Shown in pieces: positions 53,340 through 63,212 of a stretch of 64,000 bases of DNA; position 1 is the stretch's first letter; every line of letters begins with the position of its first letter. Under the pieces are notes generated by a model. That model had not been told where the DNA came from. It saw only the letters and a program-made list of their open reading frames with translations, and did no database searches. This stretch comes from Adiantum capillus-veneris. Taxonomy: Eukaryota; Streptophyta; Polypodiopsida; Polypodiales; Pteridaceae. The stretch is from the NCBI GenBank assembly GCA_014529385.2, contig CM043960.1:79399332-79463331 (forward strand), written 5' to 3'. A program made the position numbers and the translations under genes.

Positions 53340-54374
53340 GAAAGGTCCGTAGTATCACATACTAAGCTTTGGAAAAAGCCTCTCCTTTCCTTTTTTATTT
53401 CTTAGGCGTGCCTTCTCAAAAGTAAGAGCACCCAATCATCCTCCTTCAGTTTCCATTCGCGACGATGGCGATCCGCTGCCTTTTTCTGTCGTTCTTGAGA
53501 CTCCTGCAAAGTCTCGCGAACCTTGGCAAAAGCCCTATCCAAATCTCGCGAATATTCATCCGCTTCAAATTTCTAATCTTTCGTGCTCAAGAAGGATGGA
53601 ACCTTCGCAGCAGTTTCAACAATCTCTCATGGCGTCTTCCCCGTCGAAGAGTGTATCGTGTTATTGTAGGCAAATTCCACCAAAGGTAAGTTCTTTTCCC
53701 ATTGAGTCTTCTGAAGCGAGATACAAGACTTCAATAAATCTAAAATCACTGAATTGGCAATCTCAGATTGCCCGTCAGTCTGCAAGTGGAACGATGACGA
53801 GAACTGCAACCGCGTGCCAATGTTCTCCCAAATTGCCTTCCAAAACAAACTCATAAATCTGGGGTCTCTGTCGGAGACAATCGTCTCAGGCGTGCCATGT
53901 AATCGGAAAATCATCGTGATCATTCTGTATTCTCGGGAGATCAAAAAAAATGAAATCCATTTCAATATTTTCCCAGGGGCGGGTGGGTATGGGTAAAGGC
54001 TGTAACAATCCCTGTGCCTTATGCCTGTCAAACTTGACCTTCTGGCATACAAGGCAACTGCGCACAAACTCTTCCACATCCTTCTTCAGTCTCCGCCAAA
54101 AGAAATCTCTCTTTACCCCTTTCATGGTGGTAGCAATGCCGCGGTGACCCGTAAAAGGTGGACAGTGGCAATCAGTCATAACCTTTTCCCTCAACGGCTG
54201 TGTAACGCACAACATAGTCTTTTTCATCAAGTAGCCTTCCCGAAGGGAGTATCCCGCTACTGTCTCCCCATCCCGTATCCGTGTGAAAATATCTGCAGAA
54301 CCTGTAGATGTGGCATACTGATCGACCATATCCTCGAAGCTCCTATGATGTATCGCGGAAATAGCCAGAACCAA
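53340..54374 (-). pseudogene. L-inner integrase, core-deleted
   Basis: The zinc domain is intact (CHCPPFTGHRGIATTMKG ... CLVCQKVKFD). The core starts ENIEMDFIFFDLPR, then jumps with a frame change to MIFRLHGTPETIVSDRDPRF, missing about 45-50 residues between the first and second catalytic Asp. The Glu motif LQTDGQSEIANSV and LPLVEFAYNNT remain. The same gap is in L-outer. Such a product should not fold as an active integrase. Confidence 0.88.
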
Positions 54375-54383
54375 CGGTTCTGG

Positions 54384-55664
54384 CTATTTCTTGTCCCTGC
54401 CACCACATTCTTGTCCCTGCACATGGACAATCTGGAAGTGGAACTGTGACAAGATGTTCATCCACCGCATCTGCTTTTCCGAAAGCTGCTTCTGTGACAA
54501 GAAGTAGCGCAAACTCTGATGGTCTGTAAAGACAGTAAAATCCGCTCCGAGTAGGTAATGCCGCCACTGAGTAAGAGTGTGGATAACCGCCAAAAGCTCT
54601 TTCCCATAGATCTGTGTTGTCATCTCCGGCCTAGAGAACAAACGGCTCTCGTAAGCTATGACATGGCCTTCTTGCATCAAGACCGTACCCAGACTACGAC
54701 CACAAGCATCACAAAATACTTCAAATGACTTCTGCAAGTCCGACAAAGTCAAATCTGATCCTGTAGAGAATTTCTCTTTCAATGTCCGAAAGGCAATCAC
54801 CTCTGTGGGTCCCCACGAAAAAGGTACTCCTTTCTGTGTCAAGGTATGCAAAGGGGAAGCAACCTCTGCAAACTTTCGTATGAACCGCCTGTAGTACGAA
54901 CACAGTCCCAAGAAGCTTCTAACTTCATGGACATTCCTCAAATCGGGCCAATCACGGATAGTCTCTATCTTGGCCGGGTTCATTTGCACTCCTGCTGTTG
55001 ACACAATGTGTCCCAAAAAGTGTATCTCTGGTAGGAAAAATTCACTTTTCTTTGCATTAATCACTAACGTGTGATCTCGTAATGCCTGAAAGACTTGAAG
55101 CAGATGATCTCTGTGTTCTGCCTCATTCTTGGAGAAAACAATGATGTCGTAAAAGAAAGTGCCAACAAATAGCCTGTACTCTCGAAAAATCCTGTCCATC
55201 ATCCGGTTAAATGTCGCAGGAGCATTGGTTAAGCCAAAAGGCATCACCAAAAACTCAAATAACCCAAAAGTCGTCCGAAAAGCTGTCTTGTAGACATCTC
55301 CTGGGGCTATCCTGATCTGATGATATCCACTCTTCAAGTCAATCCTGCTAAAGCACGAGGATCCCTGTAACTTGTCGAGTATATCATCGATCCTAGGAAT
55401 CGGAAATCTGTTCTTGATGGTGATTTCGTTGAGAGTGCTATAATCGATGCACATTCTCCAAGATCCGTCTTTCTTCAAAACCAACAACACTGGAGAGCAA
55501 TATGGTGAAGTACTAGGCTGGACAAGACCCTTTTCCAAGAGGTCTTTCACTGAGTTCATAATCTTTTCATTCTGTACTCGGCTCACACGATAAGGTGGCC
55601 GATTCGGTGGCGTGCTTCCAGATATCAGATCAATGGTATGATCTTCAGGCCCTCTCAAAAGCAA
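54384..55664 (-). CDS. L-inner reverse transcriptase and RNase H
   Basis: 426-codon open frame. [72 protein letters not shown]. The catalytic box reads FFYDIIVFS, so the first Asp of the DD pair is Tyr (FFDD in L-outer). The connection domain is PDLRNVHEVRSFLGLCSYYR. RNase H: FCDACGRSLGTVLMQEG, IYGKELLAVIHTL, FTDHQSLRYFLSQ. A tail frameshift follows IVHVQGQ. The open frame but mutated active site suggests the change is recent. Confidence 0.93.
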   Translation of the reverse strand: MLLRGPEDHTIDLISGSTPPNRPPYRVSRVQNEKIMNSVKDLLEKGLVQPSTSPYCSPVLLVLKKDGSWRMCIDYSTLNEITIKNRFPIPRIDDILDKLQGSSCFSRIDLKSGYHQIRIAPGDVYKTAFRTTFGLFEFLVMPFGLTNAPATFNRMMDRIFREYRLFVGTFFYDIIVFSKNEAEHRDHLLQVFQALRDHTLVINAKKSEFFLPEIHFLGHIVSTAGVQMNPAKIETIRDWPDLRNVHEVRSFLGLCSYYRRFIRKFAEVASPLHTLTQKGVPFSWGPTEVIAFRTLKEKFSTGSDLTLSDLQKSFEVFCDACGRSLGTVLMQEGHVIAYESRLFSRPEMTTQIYGKELLAVIHTLTQWRHYLLGADFTVFTDHQSLRYFLSQKQLSEKQMRWMNILSQFHFQIVHVQGQECGGRDKK

Positions 55665-55679
55665 TCGGCATGAGCGTGG

Positions 55680-56062
55680 AGAAAAAAAAATCTTGGCGTT
55701 CTTTTCTTCAGGTCAAAACATATTCAACCTTTATCCATCGTTCAGTTCTCCCAAAAGAATGAGTAAGAAAACTGAAGTTCATCAAGTACAATCTCTAAGC
55801 CCTTCATTTATCAAAGTCGCTTTCTCGGCCCGGTAGTCAACCACGGTGTAGTTCTTGTGGTACCAAGGGATCCTGAGTAGAACGTCACTCGCGTGCCCTG
55901 AACACCCCTGTCATTGCAAACGAAGTTTGCCAATGCTCGGTGTAATGGCAACATCCCATCCGGGTGCCAGTCGAACTACCTCCACCTGTGGCGTCAGTCT
56001 GTCGGGCGTAGTTCCAAATCGAGCCGCCAATTCCAAGTGAAAAGAAGTTGGCCTTGGCTCCT
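55680..56062 (-). pseudogene. L-inner protease-like region without active-site Asp
   Basis: Minus-strand reading KDQEALLKEP.., then ELAARFGTTPDRLTPQ, LAPGWDVAITPSIGKLRLQ, one TGA, QGCSGHASDVLLRIPWYHKN. The flanking motifs match a retropepsin (relatives: ALIFFDP.T.NFI, and V.LG.PW), but the D-[ST]-G segment is missing and the frame shifts just there. L-outer (60130-59949) has the same loss. Confidence 0.7.
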
Positions 56063-57743
56063 TCAAAAGAGCTTCCTGATCCTTCGCTTTGCCCCGAAAG
56101 CGGCAAAGTTTGTACTTTCATTCATTAGATTCGGTGCAGGTCCCACGCCATGTGGTACCAGTTCTGCTTTTCTATCTGCCTTTTCTGCCACATTCCTCAG
56201 CTGCTCTCGAACTCTCAGACCTGTCGTCGTCTTTATCATTCTGTTCTTTCTGTGCCTTATCAGGGCACTTTGCGGAAATATGTCCATGTTCCCCGCATCC
56301 AAAGCACTTCCCCTCTCTGATGAAGCGAGCTCTCTCCTCAGGAGTAAGCTTGGGTCGTGCATCCTTTTTTTTTTCTCTGGATTGCTCTTTTTCATTCTAC
56401 TTTCATTCCCAGAAGTCTGTTCGGCTCGTTGTGTCATGGCCTCATCTGTGGGGTAGGTCAGACTGCAAGAGTGAATGGCAAAGCCCTGCTTCGCATGACT
56501 CATCAACTCCTGAATAGAAGCTGACTTCTGTTCCAAGCAGTGATTTCGGATCTCTGTAGGTAGACCCAAGGTAAACCGCTCAATCTGTTCTCTGAACAAG
56601 ATCTTCTTGAATGAAGAGGCGGGTAGAAAAGAGCTCCAGAATCTTTCACAATAAGAATTCACTGTATCGCTCTTGGTCATCCGGAGATGGTTCCAAGCAG
56701 CTCGTATATCTCGCTCAAACTCTTGAGTCAACCAAGAAGAAATAAAAAGCCTCTTGAATTTCAGCCATGTAACTGGCACAGCTTGCTTAATAGAAGCGTG
56801 GACCACCAAGTACGAGCATTCCCCTTAAAGTAAGAGGCAACTCTCCGAATCTTGGAGTGCTCTGAATAGCGTCCTCCCGCGAAAGCGATGTCAAACTGCT
56901 GTATAAAAGACAAAGCCTTCGAAGCATCTGAGTATCCTCAAAAGTATCAAACTTGATCGAGTGGCCACCTTCCTTAAACTCTCGGACTTTCTTGCTTTTA
57001 TCTTCGAGAAAGTCATACTGGTTGGCTTTGTAAAAATTCTTCTTGTTCGCATAAAACTTTCCGTCATCGGAATCTGAGCTGTCTGTAGACGAGTCCTCAG
57101 TAGAACTGTCAGTCTCTGGGCGAGATGTAGCCTTCTTTGCCTTTTTCTTGCCCGTTCCGAAGCTTTGCTTCTTGCTTCGCTTTTTACCTTTTCTGTCTTC
57201 TTCGCTCTAATCCGAGGAGCTAGAAGAACTGTCAGAAGAAGAAGAAGAAGAAGAACTGGGTAGGTCTTCAAACTTGACGCGCTTCTTCAATTTCTTTGCA
57301 TTGTCAAATGTCGACCGACGACCCAAATATCCCGGGAAGTCAGTGCCTTTCTTCTGCTTTTTGCCGTGATTTTTGGCTTTCTTTTGCGTGTCAAAAAGTT
57401 GAGCAATCCGTGCATCAACCACGTTCTCCAGTTCCTTCTCCGTATATTTCTTGGAGGCAGAAGGTTTCTTGAGAGCGGGTTTCGGGAGTGGTGTTGTGGT
57501 TCTCTGCCACTCTATCTGTACCTCTTCCAAAGAGGTCTGGTTCATATATTTTGCCATCTTCGGGTCCTTGGCAAAATTGAGCATCATCTTTGTTGCATCG
57601 CCGATCAACTGGCGACGCTCTATCTCTCTTTGCTCCGCATGAGTAGGCCGAGGCGGGCCATACTCTCTGCCTGAATCTTCGTTGTGATCCCAGCCCGCAT
57701 CTCCAGATGCAGAGGGAGTCGACTGATCATTGCCTGAAGCCAT
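56063..57743 (-). pseudogene. L-inner gag
   Basis: Starts at ATG 57743 (MASGNDQSTPSASGDAGWDH). N-terminal helical region (LNFAKDPKMAKYM), Lys-rich part, then a long Ser/Asp/Glu tract (57270-57207) ending in one TAG. The capsid follows (HSIKFDTFEDTQMLRRLC; WLKFKRLFISSWLTQEFERD; ERFTLGLPTEIRNHC; SIQELMSHAKQGFAIH), and a zinc knuckle CFGCGEHGHISAKC near 56290. A frameshift lies at a T10 run (56369). Confidence 0.85.
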
Positions 57744-57804
57744 AGGTGCCGCGGAATTTTTTTTTTTCGGGGATCGGATTTCCCGTAGAAGAGAAATCGG
57801 CCGT

Positions 57805-57816
57805 GCTCTGATACCA
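57805..57816 (-). other. L-inner primer-binding site
   Basis: The minus strand reads TGGTATCAGAGC, one base from the LTR at 57818. Confidence 0.95.
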
Positions 57817-57817
57817 C

Positions 57818-58368
57818 TGTAACAAACTTGGACACTCCAAGTCAAGAATCAACCACGACAGCACCAAATAACCACTTCAAAACAATTCACAGATCACAAT
57901 AGATTTGCACTGGCCCGGCGGAGTTCCGTGCCTAGAGATATTGGCCCCAAAGACTGGCGCCCCTTTCGGTATTTCTTTTTATATTAATCAATCATCAAAG
58001 TACAAGAGAGCGGTTAGGGTTTCACTCTCAGACTCTGCGTCCAGATGCTCTGAGAAGTGAGGCCCTCACCACTAATTTAAAGGTTACAAGGGATGCCCAA
58101 AAGCAGAGCCCCAAAAGCTTTTAAAATCAAAAGCATCAGTTCTCTCTCTCTCTTAGAGAGTCTTTTCTTTTTAAAAAAAAAAAAAAAAGCAAAAGCAAAA
58201 TTCGCGTCGCTCATCAATTTCCAAATTTTTTTATTTTAATTTTTAATAATCCGCCTCCGCGATTTCCGGCAATTAGGGTTTCTGGCAGAAATTAGGGTTT
58301 GCAGGAATTTTAGGGTTTCCGGCAGAAATTAGGGTTTCTGCTGTCCGCCACGTCATCACTTTATGACA
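57818..58368 (-). repeat. L-inner 5' LTR
   Basis: 551 bp, nearly identical to 51850-52399. It ends ..CTTTATGACA (G to A change against the other LTR's CTTTGTGACA), then the duplication ACTGT at 58369-58373. Confidence 0.95.
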
Positions 58369-58373
58369 ACTGT
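58369..58373. repeat. Target-site duplication ACTGT, right copy (L-inner)
   Basis: Pairs with 51845-51849. Confidence 0.95.
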
Positions 58374-60120
58374 CTCCCCATCCCGTATCCGTGTGAAAAT
58401 ATCTGCAAAATCTGTATCTGTGGCATATTGACCTCCATATCCTCGAAGCTCCTATGATGTATCGCGGAAATAGCCAGAACCAACGGCTTCCGAGACAAAG
58501 CATCTGCCACCACGTTCTTCTGTCCCTGCACATGGACAATTTGGAAGTGAAACTGTGACAAGAAGTTCGCCCACCGCATCTGCTTTTCCGAAAGGTGCTT
58601 CTGTGACAAGTAGCGCAAACTCTGATGGTCTGTAAAGACAGTAAAATCCGCTCCGAGTAGGTAATGCCGCCACTGAGTAAGAGCATGGATAACCGCCAAA
58701 AGCTCTTTCTCATAAATCTGTGCTGTCATCTCCGGCCTAGAGAACAATCGGCTCTCTTAAGCAATGACATGGCCTTCTTGAATCAAGACCGCACCTAGAC
58801 TACGACCACAAGCATCACAAAATACTTCAAATGACTTCTGCAAGTCCGGCAGAGTCAAATCTGGTTTCTCTTTCAATGTCTGAAAGGCAGTCACCTCTGT
58901 GGATCCCCACGAGAAAGGGACTCCTTTCTGTATCTAGATATGCAAAGGGGAAGCAACCTCTGCAAACTTTCGAATGAACCGTCTGTAGTACGAACACAGT
59001 CCCAAGAAGCTTTCAACTTCATGGACATTCTTCAAATCGGGCCAATCACAGATAGTGTCTATCTTGGCCGGATCCATTTGCACTCCTGTTGCTGAGACAA
59101 AGTGTCCCAAAAAAAGTGTATCTCTGAAGCATATGATCTCTGTGTTCTGCTTCCTTCTTGGAGAAAACAATGATATCATCAAAGAAAGTGCCAACAAATA
59201 GCCTGTACTCTTGAAAAATCCTGTCCATTATCCGGTTAAATGTCGTAGGAGCATTGGTTAAGCCAAAAGGCATCACTAAAAACTCAAATAACCCAAAAGT
59301 CGTCCGAAAGGCTGTCTTGTAGACATCTCCCGGCGCGATTCGAATCTGATGATATCCACTCTTCAAGTCAATCCTGCTAAAGCACGAGGATCCTTGTAAC
59401 CTGTCGAGTATATCATCGATCCTAGGAATCAGAAATCTGTTCTTGATGGTGATTTTGTTGAGAGCGCTATAATCGATGCACATTCTCCAAGATCCGTCTT
59501 TCTTCAAATCCAACAACAGTGGAGAGTAATACGGTGAAGTACTGGAGAGCAATACGGTGAGGTACTATGCTAGACAAGACTCTTTTCCAAGAGGTCTTTC
59601 ACTAGGTTCATAATCTTTTCATACTGTACTCGGCTCACGCGTTAAGGTGACCGGTTCGATGGTGTGCTTCAAGGTATCAGATCAATGGTATGATCTTCAG
59701 GCCCTCAAAAGCAATCGGCATGAGTGTGGAGAAAAATCTTGGCGTTCTTTTGTTCAGGTCAAAACATATTCAATCGTTCAGGTCTCTCCCATAAGAATGA
59801 GTAAAGAAAACTGAAGTTCATCAAGTACAATCTCTAAGCCCTTCATTTATCAAAGTCGCTTTCTCGGCCTGGTAGTCAACCACGGCGTAGTTCTTATGGT
59901 ACCTAGGGATCTGAGTAGAATGTCACTCGCGTGCCCTGAACACCCCTGTCATTGCAAACGAAGTTTGCCAATGCTCGGTGTAATGGCAACATCCCATCCG
60001 GGTGCCAATCGAACTACCTCCGCCTGTGGCGTCAGTCTGTCGGGCGTAATTCCAAATCGAGCCGCCAATTCAAGTGAAAAGAAGTTGGCCTTGGCTCCTT
60101 CAATAGAGCTTCCTGATCCT
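58374..60120 (-). pseudogene. L-outer protease-like region, RT and RNase H
   Basis: Protease remnant at 60158-59949 (GAKANFFSLELAARFGITPD; no D-[ST]-G). RT at 59552-59046 has intact FFDDIIVFS, but about 20 residues are deleted after EAEHRDHMLQ, with a frameshift into 59197-58934 (LGHFVSATGVQMDPAKIDT, EVESFLGLCSYYRRF). RNase H at 58747-58374 ([30 protein letters not shown]) runs up to the L-inner insertion point. Confidence 0.85.
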
Positions 60121-61772
60121 TCACTTTGCCCCAAAAGCGACAAAGTTTGTACTTTCATTCATTAGATTCGGTGCAGGTCCCACGCCATGTGGTACCGGTT
60201 CTGCTTTTCTATCTGATTTTTCGCCACGTTCCTCAGTTGCTCGAACTCTCAGGCCTGTTGTCCTCTTTATCATTCTGTTCTTTCTGTGCCTTTTTAGGGC
60301 ACTTCGCGGAGAGATGTCCCTGTTCCCCGCATCCAAAGCACTTACCCTCTCTGATGAAGCGAGCTCTCTCCTCAGGAGTAAGCTTGGGTCGTGCATCCTT
60401 TTTCTCTGGGTTGCTCTTTTTCTTTCTACTTTCATTCCCAGAAGTCTGTTCGGCTCGTTGTGTCATGGTCTCATCTGTGGGGTAGGTTAGACTGCCAGAG
60501 TGAATCGCAAAGCCCCGCTTCGCATGACTCATCAACTCCTGAATAGAAGTTGACTTTTGTTCCAGGCAGTGATCTCGGATCTCTGTAGGTAGACCCAAGG
60601 TGAACCACTCAATCTGTTCTCTGAACGAGATCTTCTTGAATGAAAAGGCGGGTAGAAAATAGCTCCAGAATCTTTCACAATAAGCATTGATTGTATCTTT
60701 CTTGGTCATCCGAAGATGGTTCCAAGCAGCTCGTATATCTCGTTCATATTCTTGCGTCAACCAAGAAGAAATAAAAAGCTTTTTAAATTTCAGCCATTTA
60801 ACTGGCGCAGTCTTGTTTAAAAGAAGCGTGGACCACCAAGTACGAGCATTCCCCTAAAAGTAAGAGGTAGCTCTCCGAATCTTGGAGTGCTCTGAATGGA
60901 GTCCTCCCGCGAAAGCGATGTCAAACTGTTGTATAAAAGACAAAGCATTCGAAGCATCTGAGTATTTTGAAAAAGTATCAAACTTGATCGAGTGGCCACC
61001 TTCCTTAAACTCTTGGACTTTCTTGCTTTTATCTTCGAGAAAGTCATACTGGTTGGCTTTGTTAAAATTCTTCTTGTTCGCATAGAAGTTTCCATCATCA
61101 GAATCGGAGCTGTTTGTAGACGAGCCTCAGTAGAACTGTTAGGCTCTGGGCGAGATTTAGCCTTCTTTGCCTTTTTCTTGCCCTTTCCGAAGCTTTGTTT
61201 CTTGCTTCGCTTTTTACCTTTTCTGTCTTCTTCGCTCGAATCTGAAGAGCTAGAAGAATAGTAGAACTGTTAGATGAAGAAGAAGAAGAAGAACTTTCAA
61301 ATCGAACACACTTCTTCCGTTTCTTTGCCTTGTCAAAAGTCGACTGACGACCCAAATATCCCGGGAAGTTAGTGCTTTTCTTCTTCTTTTTGCCGTGCTT
61401 TTTGGCTTTCTTTTGCGCATCAAAAAGCTGAGCAATCCGTGCATCAACCACCTCTTGTAATTCCTTCTCGGAGTACTGTTTGTAATCAGAAGGTTTCTTG
61501 AGAGCGGGTTTCAGGGGTGCAGTAGTAATTTTCTGCCACTGTTCATGCACTTCCTGAAAAGAAGTCTCGCTCATATATTTTGCCAATTTTGGATCCTTCG
61601 CAAAATTGAGCATCATCTTTGTTGCATCGGCGATCAATTGACGACGCTTCATCTCTCTTTGCTCCGCCTAAGTAGGCCGAGGCGGGCCATACTTTGTCTC
61701 TGAATCTTCGTTGTGATCTCTACCTGCATCTCCAGATGCAAAGGGAGTTGACTAATCCTTGCGTGAAGCCAT
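60121..61772 (-). pseudogene. L-outer gag
   Basis: Counterpart of L-inner gag. The ATG at 61772 is followed by in-frame stops within the first 40 codons. The frame is open again from 61652 (LNFAKDPKLAKYMSETSF), with Lys- and Ser-rich tracts. The capsid has WNHLRMTKKDTINAYCERFW and FTLGLPTEIRDHC. Zinc knuckle CFGCGEQGHLSAKC at about 60345-60304 (ORF 60760-60233). Confidence 0.85.
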
Positions 61773-61827
61773 AGGTGCTGGGAAAAAAATTGGGGATCGG
61801 ATTTCCCGTAGAAGAGAAATCGGCCGT

Positions 61828-61839
61828 GCTCTGATACCA
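61828..61839 (-). other. L-outer primer-binding site
   Basis: The minus strand reads TGGTATCAGAGC, one base from the LTR at 61841. Confidence 0.95.
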
Positions 61840-61840
61840 C

Positions 61841-62402
61841 TGTAACAGACTTGGACACTCCAAGTCAAGAATCAATCGCGACAACACCAAATAACCACTT
61901 CAAAACAATTCACAGATCACAATCGATTTGCACTGACCCGACGGAGTTCCGTGCCTAGAGATATTGGCCCCAAAGACTGGCGCCCCTTTCGGTATTTCTT
62001 TTTGTATTAATCAGTTCAAAGTACGAGAGTGACTCGGGTTTCACTCTCAGACTCTGCGTCCAGATGCTCTGAGAAGTGAGGCCCTCACCACTAATTTAAA
62101 GGTTACAAGGGATGCCCAAAAGCAGAGCCCCAAAAGCTTGAAAGCAAAAGCAAATTCTCTCTCTCTCTCAATGAGAGTTAAAATAAAGCAATTCAACTCT
62201 TTCTCTCATCCAAAATCCTTGCGTAGCAAAAAGCTAAGATTTGTGTCGCTCATTAAATTTAAAAAAAATTAAAAAAATAAAAAATATAAAAAAAATAAAA
62301 TCGTCTCCGCGATTTCCGGAAATTAGGGTTTTTGGCAGAAATTAGGGTTTGTAGGAATTTTAGGGTTTCTGTTGTCCGTAGCTACGTCATCACTTTGTGA
62401 CA
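61841..62402 (-). repeat. L-outer 5' LTR
   Basis: 562 bp against 568 bp for 49438-50005. The two L-outer LTRs share variants (TGTAACAGAC, AATGAGAGTTAAAATAAAGC) that differ from the L-inner pair (TGTAACAAAC), confirming which LTRs belong together. Confidence 0.95.
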
Positions 62403-62407
62403 ACCAT
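62403..62407. repeat. Target-site duplication ACCAT, right copy (L-outer)
   Basis: Pairs with 49433-49437. K's gag frame resumes after it. Confidence 0.93.
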
Positions 62408-62916
62408 CATCATTGTAGGAATATTGTCTATCCAAGCAAGTCTCCACCATGCAAGAACTTCTGGACCATGCCGGAGTCGGCTACAAACTGATGAAGGGAA
62501 AGCTAGAGTTTACCACAAAAGAATCTCCGGCCACTAACCACAACTCTCACCAACAAAGAACAAATTCTCGAGAGTCTCATGAAAGTCAACCACAAAGGCC
62601 TCGTTTGACACCTCAACAACGAGACACCTTACTACAAGAAGGCAGATGTTTTGGATGCTTTCAAACTGAACATAACTATTTTGGTTGTCCCCAACGCATT
62701 GACAGACCTGCGGAGCCGACTCCCGCGTCGACGGTCGACAGAAACCCAAGAACATCTCCAGCCAAACGAGCTAAACCGGCCATTGCAACATCTCTGGCCT
62801 ATGCGTTGAAAGTACAAATGAATTGTGTCGAGCATATGGCAAAGTCAGTGGCTTCAAAGCCCTTATTTTCTTTGACCCCGCAACTACAGAGAACTTCATC
62901 CATCCAGAATTCTTAA
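62408..62916 (+). pseudogene. Element K gag, 3' part with zinc knuckle
   Basis: Continues the gag interrupted at 49437. One TAG (62417) stands where relatives have Arg (GLP.S..EYC context). Then STMQELLDHAGVGYKLMKGK, RPRLTPQQRDTLLQEGRCFG and zinc knuckle CFGCFQTEHNYFGC (62647-62687). It overlaps the protease frame by about 90 nt. Confidence 0.85.
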
Positions 62917-63212
62917 AGCAGATGCACTTTGATTATGATGCGGAGGGTGGAGAAATTGAAGCTGAGCTAGCCACGGGGCAAATTCAGAAAGTTGTACCGC
63001 TCATTGGTGCTCTTCCAGTGACTATTCAAGGTTATCATGGAGAAGTTGATTTCCACATCATGAAGTTGGGCAATTGTGACGTTCTATTAGGCATGCCTTG
63101 GCATGACAAAAATGATGTGACTCTCCAGGTTCGGAACCAAACCATCACCGTGATGCAGAAGGGCAAGCTAGTCGTCCTCAAAGTTTGGTTGTCCGAACAA
63201 AACCCTGAATGA
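62823..63212 (+). CDS. Element K protease
   Basis: 129 codons: LCRAYGKVSGFKALIFFDPA with the catalytic Asp (D-P-A instead of D-S-G), TENFIHPEFLKQM, GALPVTIQGYHGEVDFHIM, CDVLLGMPWHDK, ending in TGA. The stop comes about 30 residues after the second motif and no RT follows to the window end, so pol is missing or distant. The same D-P-x form is seen in element B. Confidence 0.85.
   Translation: MCRAYGKVSGFKALIFFDPATTENFIHPEFLKQMHFDYDAEGGEIEAELATGQIQKVVPLIGALPVTIQGYHGEVDFHIMKLGNCDVLLGMPWHDKNDVTLQVRNQTITVMQKGKLVVLKVWLSEQNPE

Larger units (their letters stand above)
51850..58368 (-). mobile_element. Element L-inner: full-length copy nested in L-outer
   Basis: LTRs 51850-52399 and 57818-58368 differ at only a few positions (mainly A/T-run lengths), so insertion is recent. 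The internal region has PBS, gag, protease remnant, RT-RNase H, integrase, chromodomain and polypurine tract in the standard order on the minus strand. Despite its youth, protease and integrase share disabling deletions with L-outer, and the RT active site is mutated. Confidence 0.96.
49438..62402 (-). mobile_element. Element L-outer: chromovirus inserted in K gag, split by L-inner
   Basis: LTRs at 49438-50005 (3') and 61841-62402 (5'), minus strand. The 5' half of the internal region (61827-58374: gag, protease, RT, RNase H) stops at the same coding point where the 3' half (51844-50006: integrase, chromodomain) begins. The break is the L-inner insertion with duplication ACTGT. Gag has early in-frame stops and RT has a deletion after the FFDD box, so the copy is dead. 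Confidence 0.95.

Noticed and set aside
56089-56517. Plus-strand ORFs rich in Leu/Phe/Ser that look like membrane proteins
   Set aside because: They are antisense to L-inner gag and protease; the same applies at 60126-60485 and 9187-9372.
49438-62402. Array of four LTRs as a product of unequal crossing-over
   Set aside because: Two different, exact target duplications (ACCAT and ACTGT) and LTR-pair-specific variants fit two nested insertions instead.
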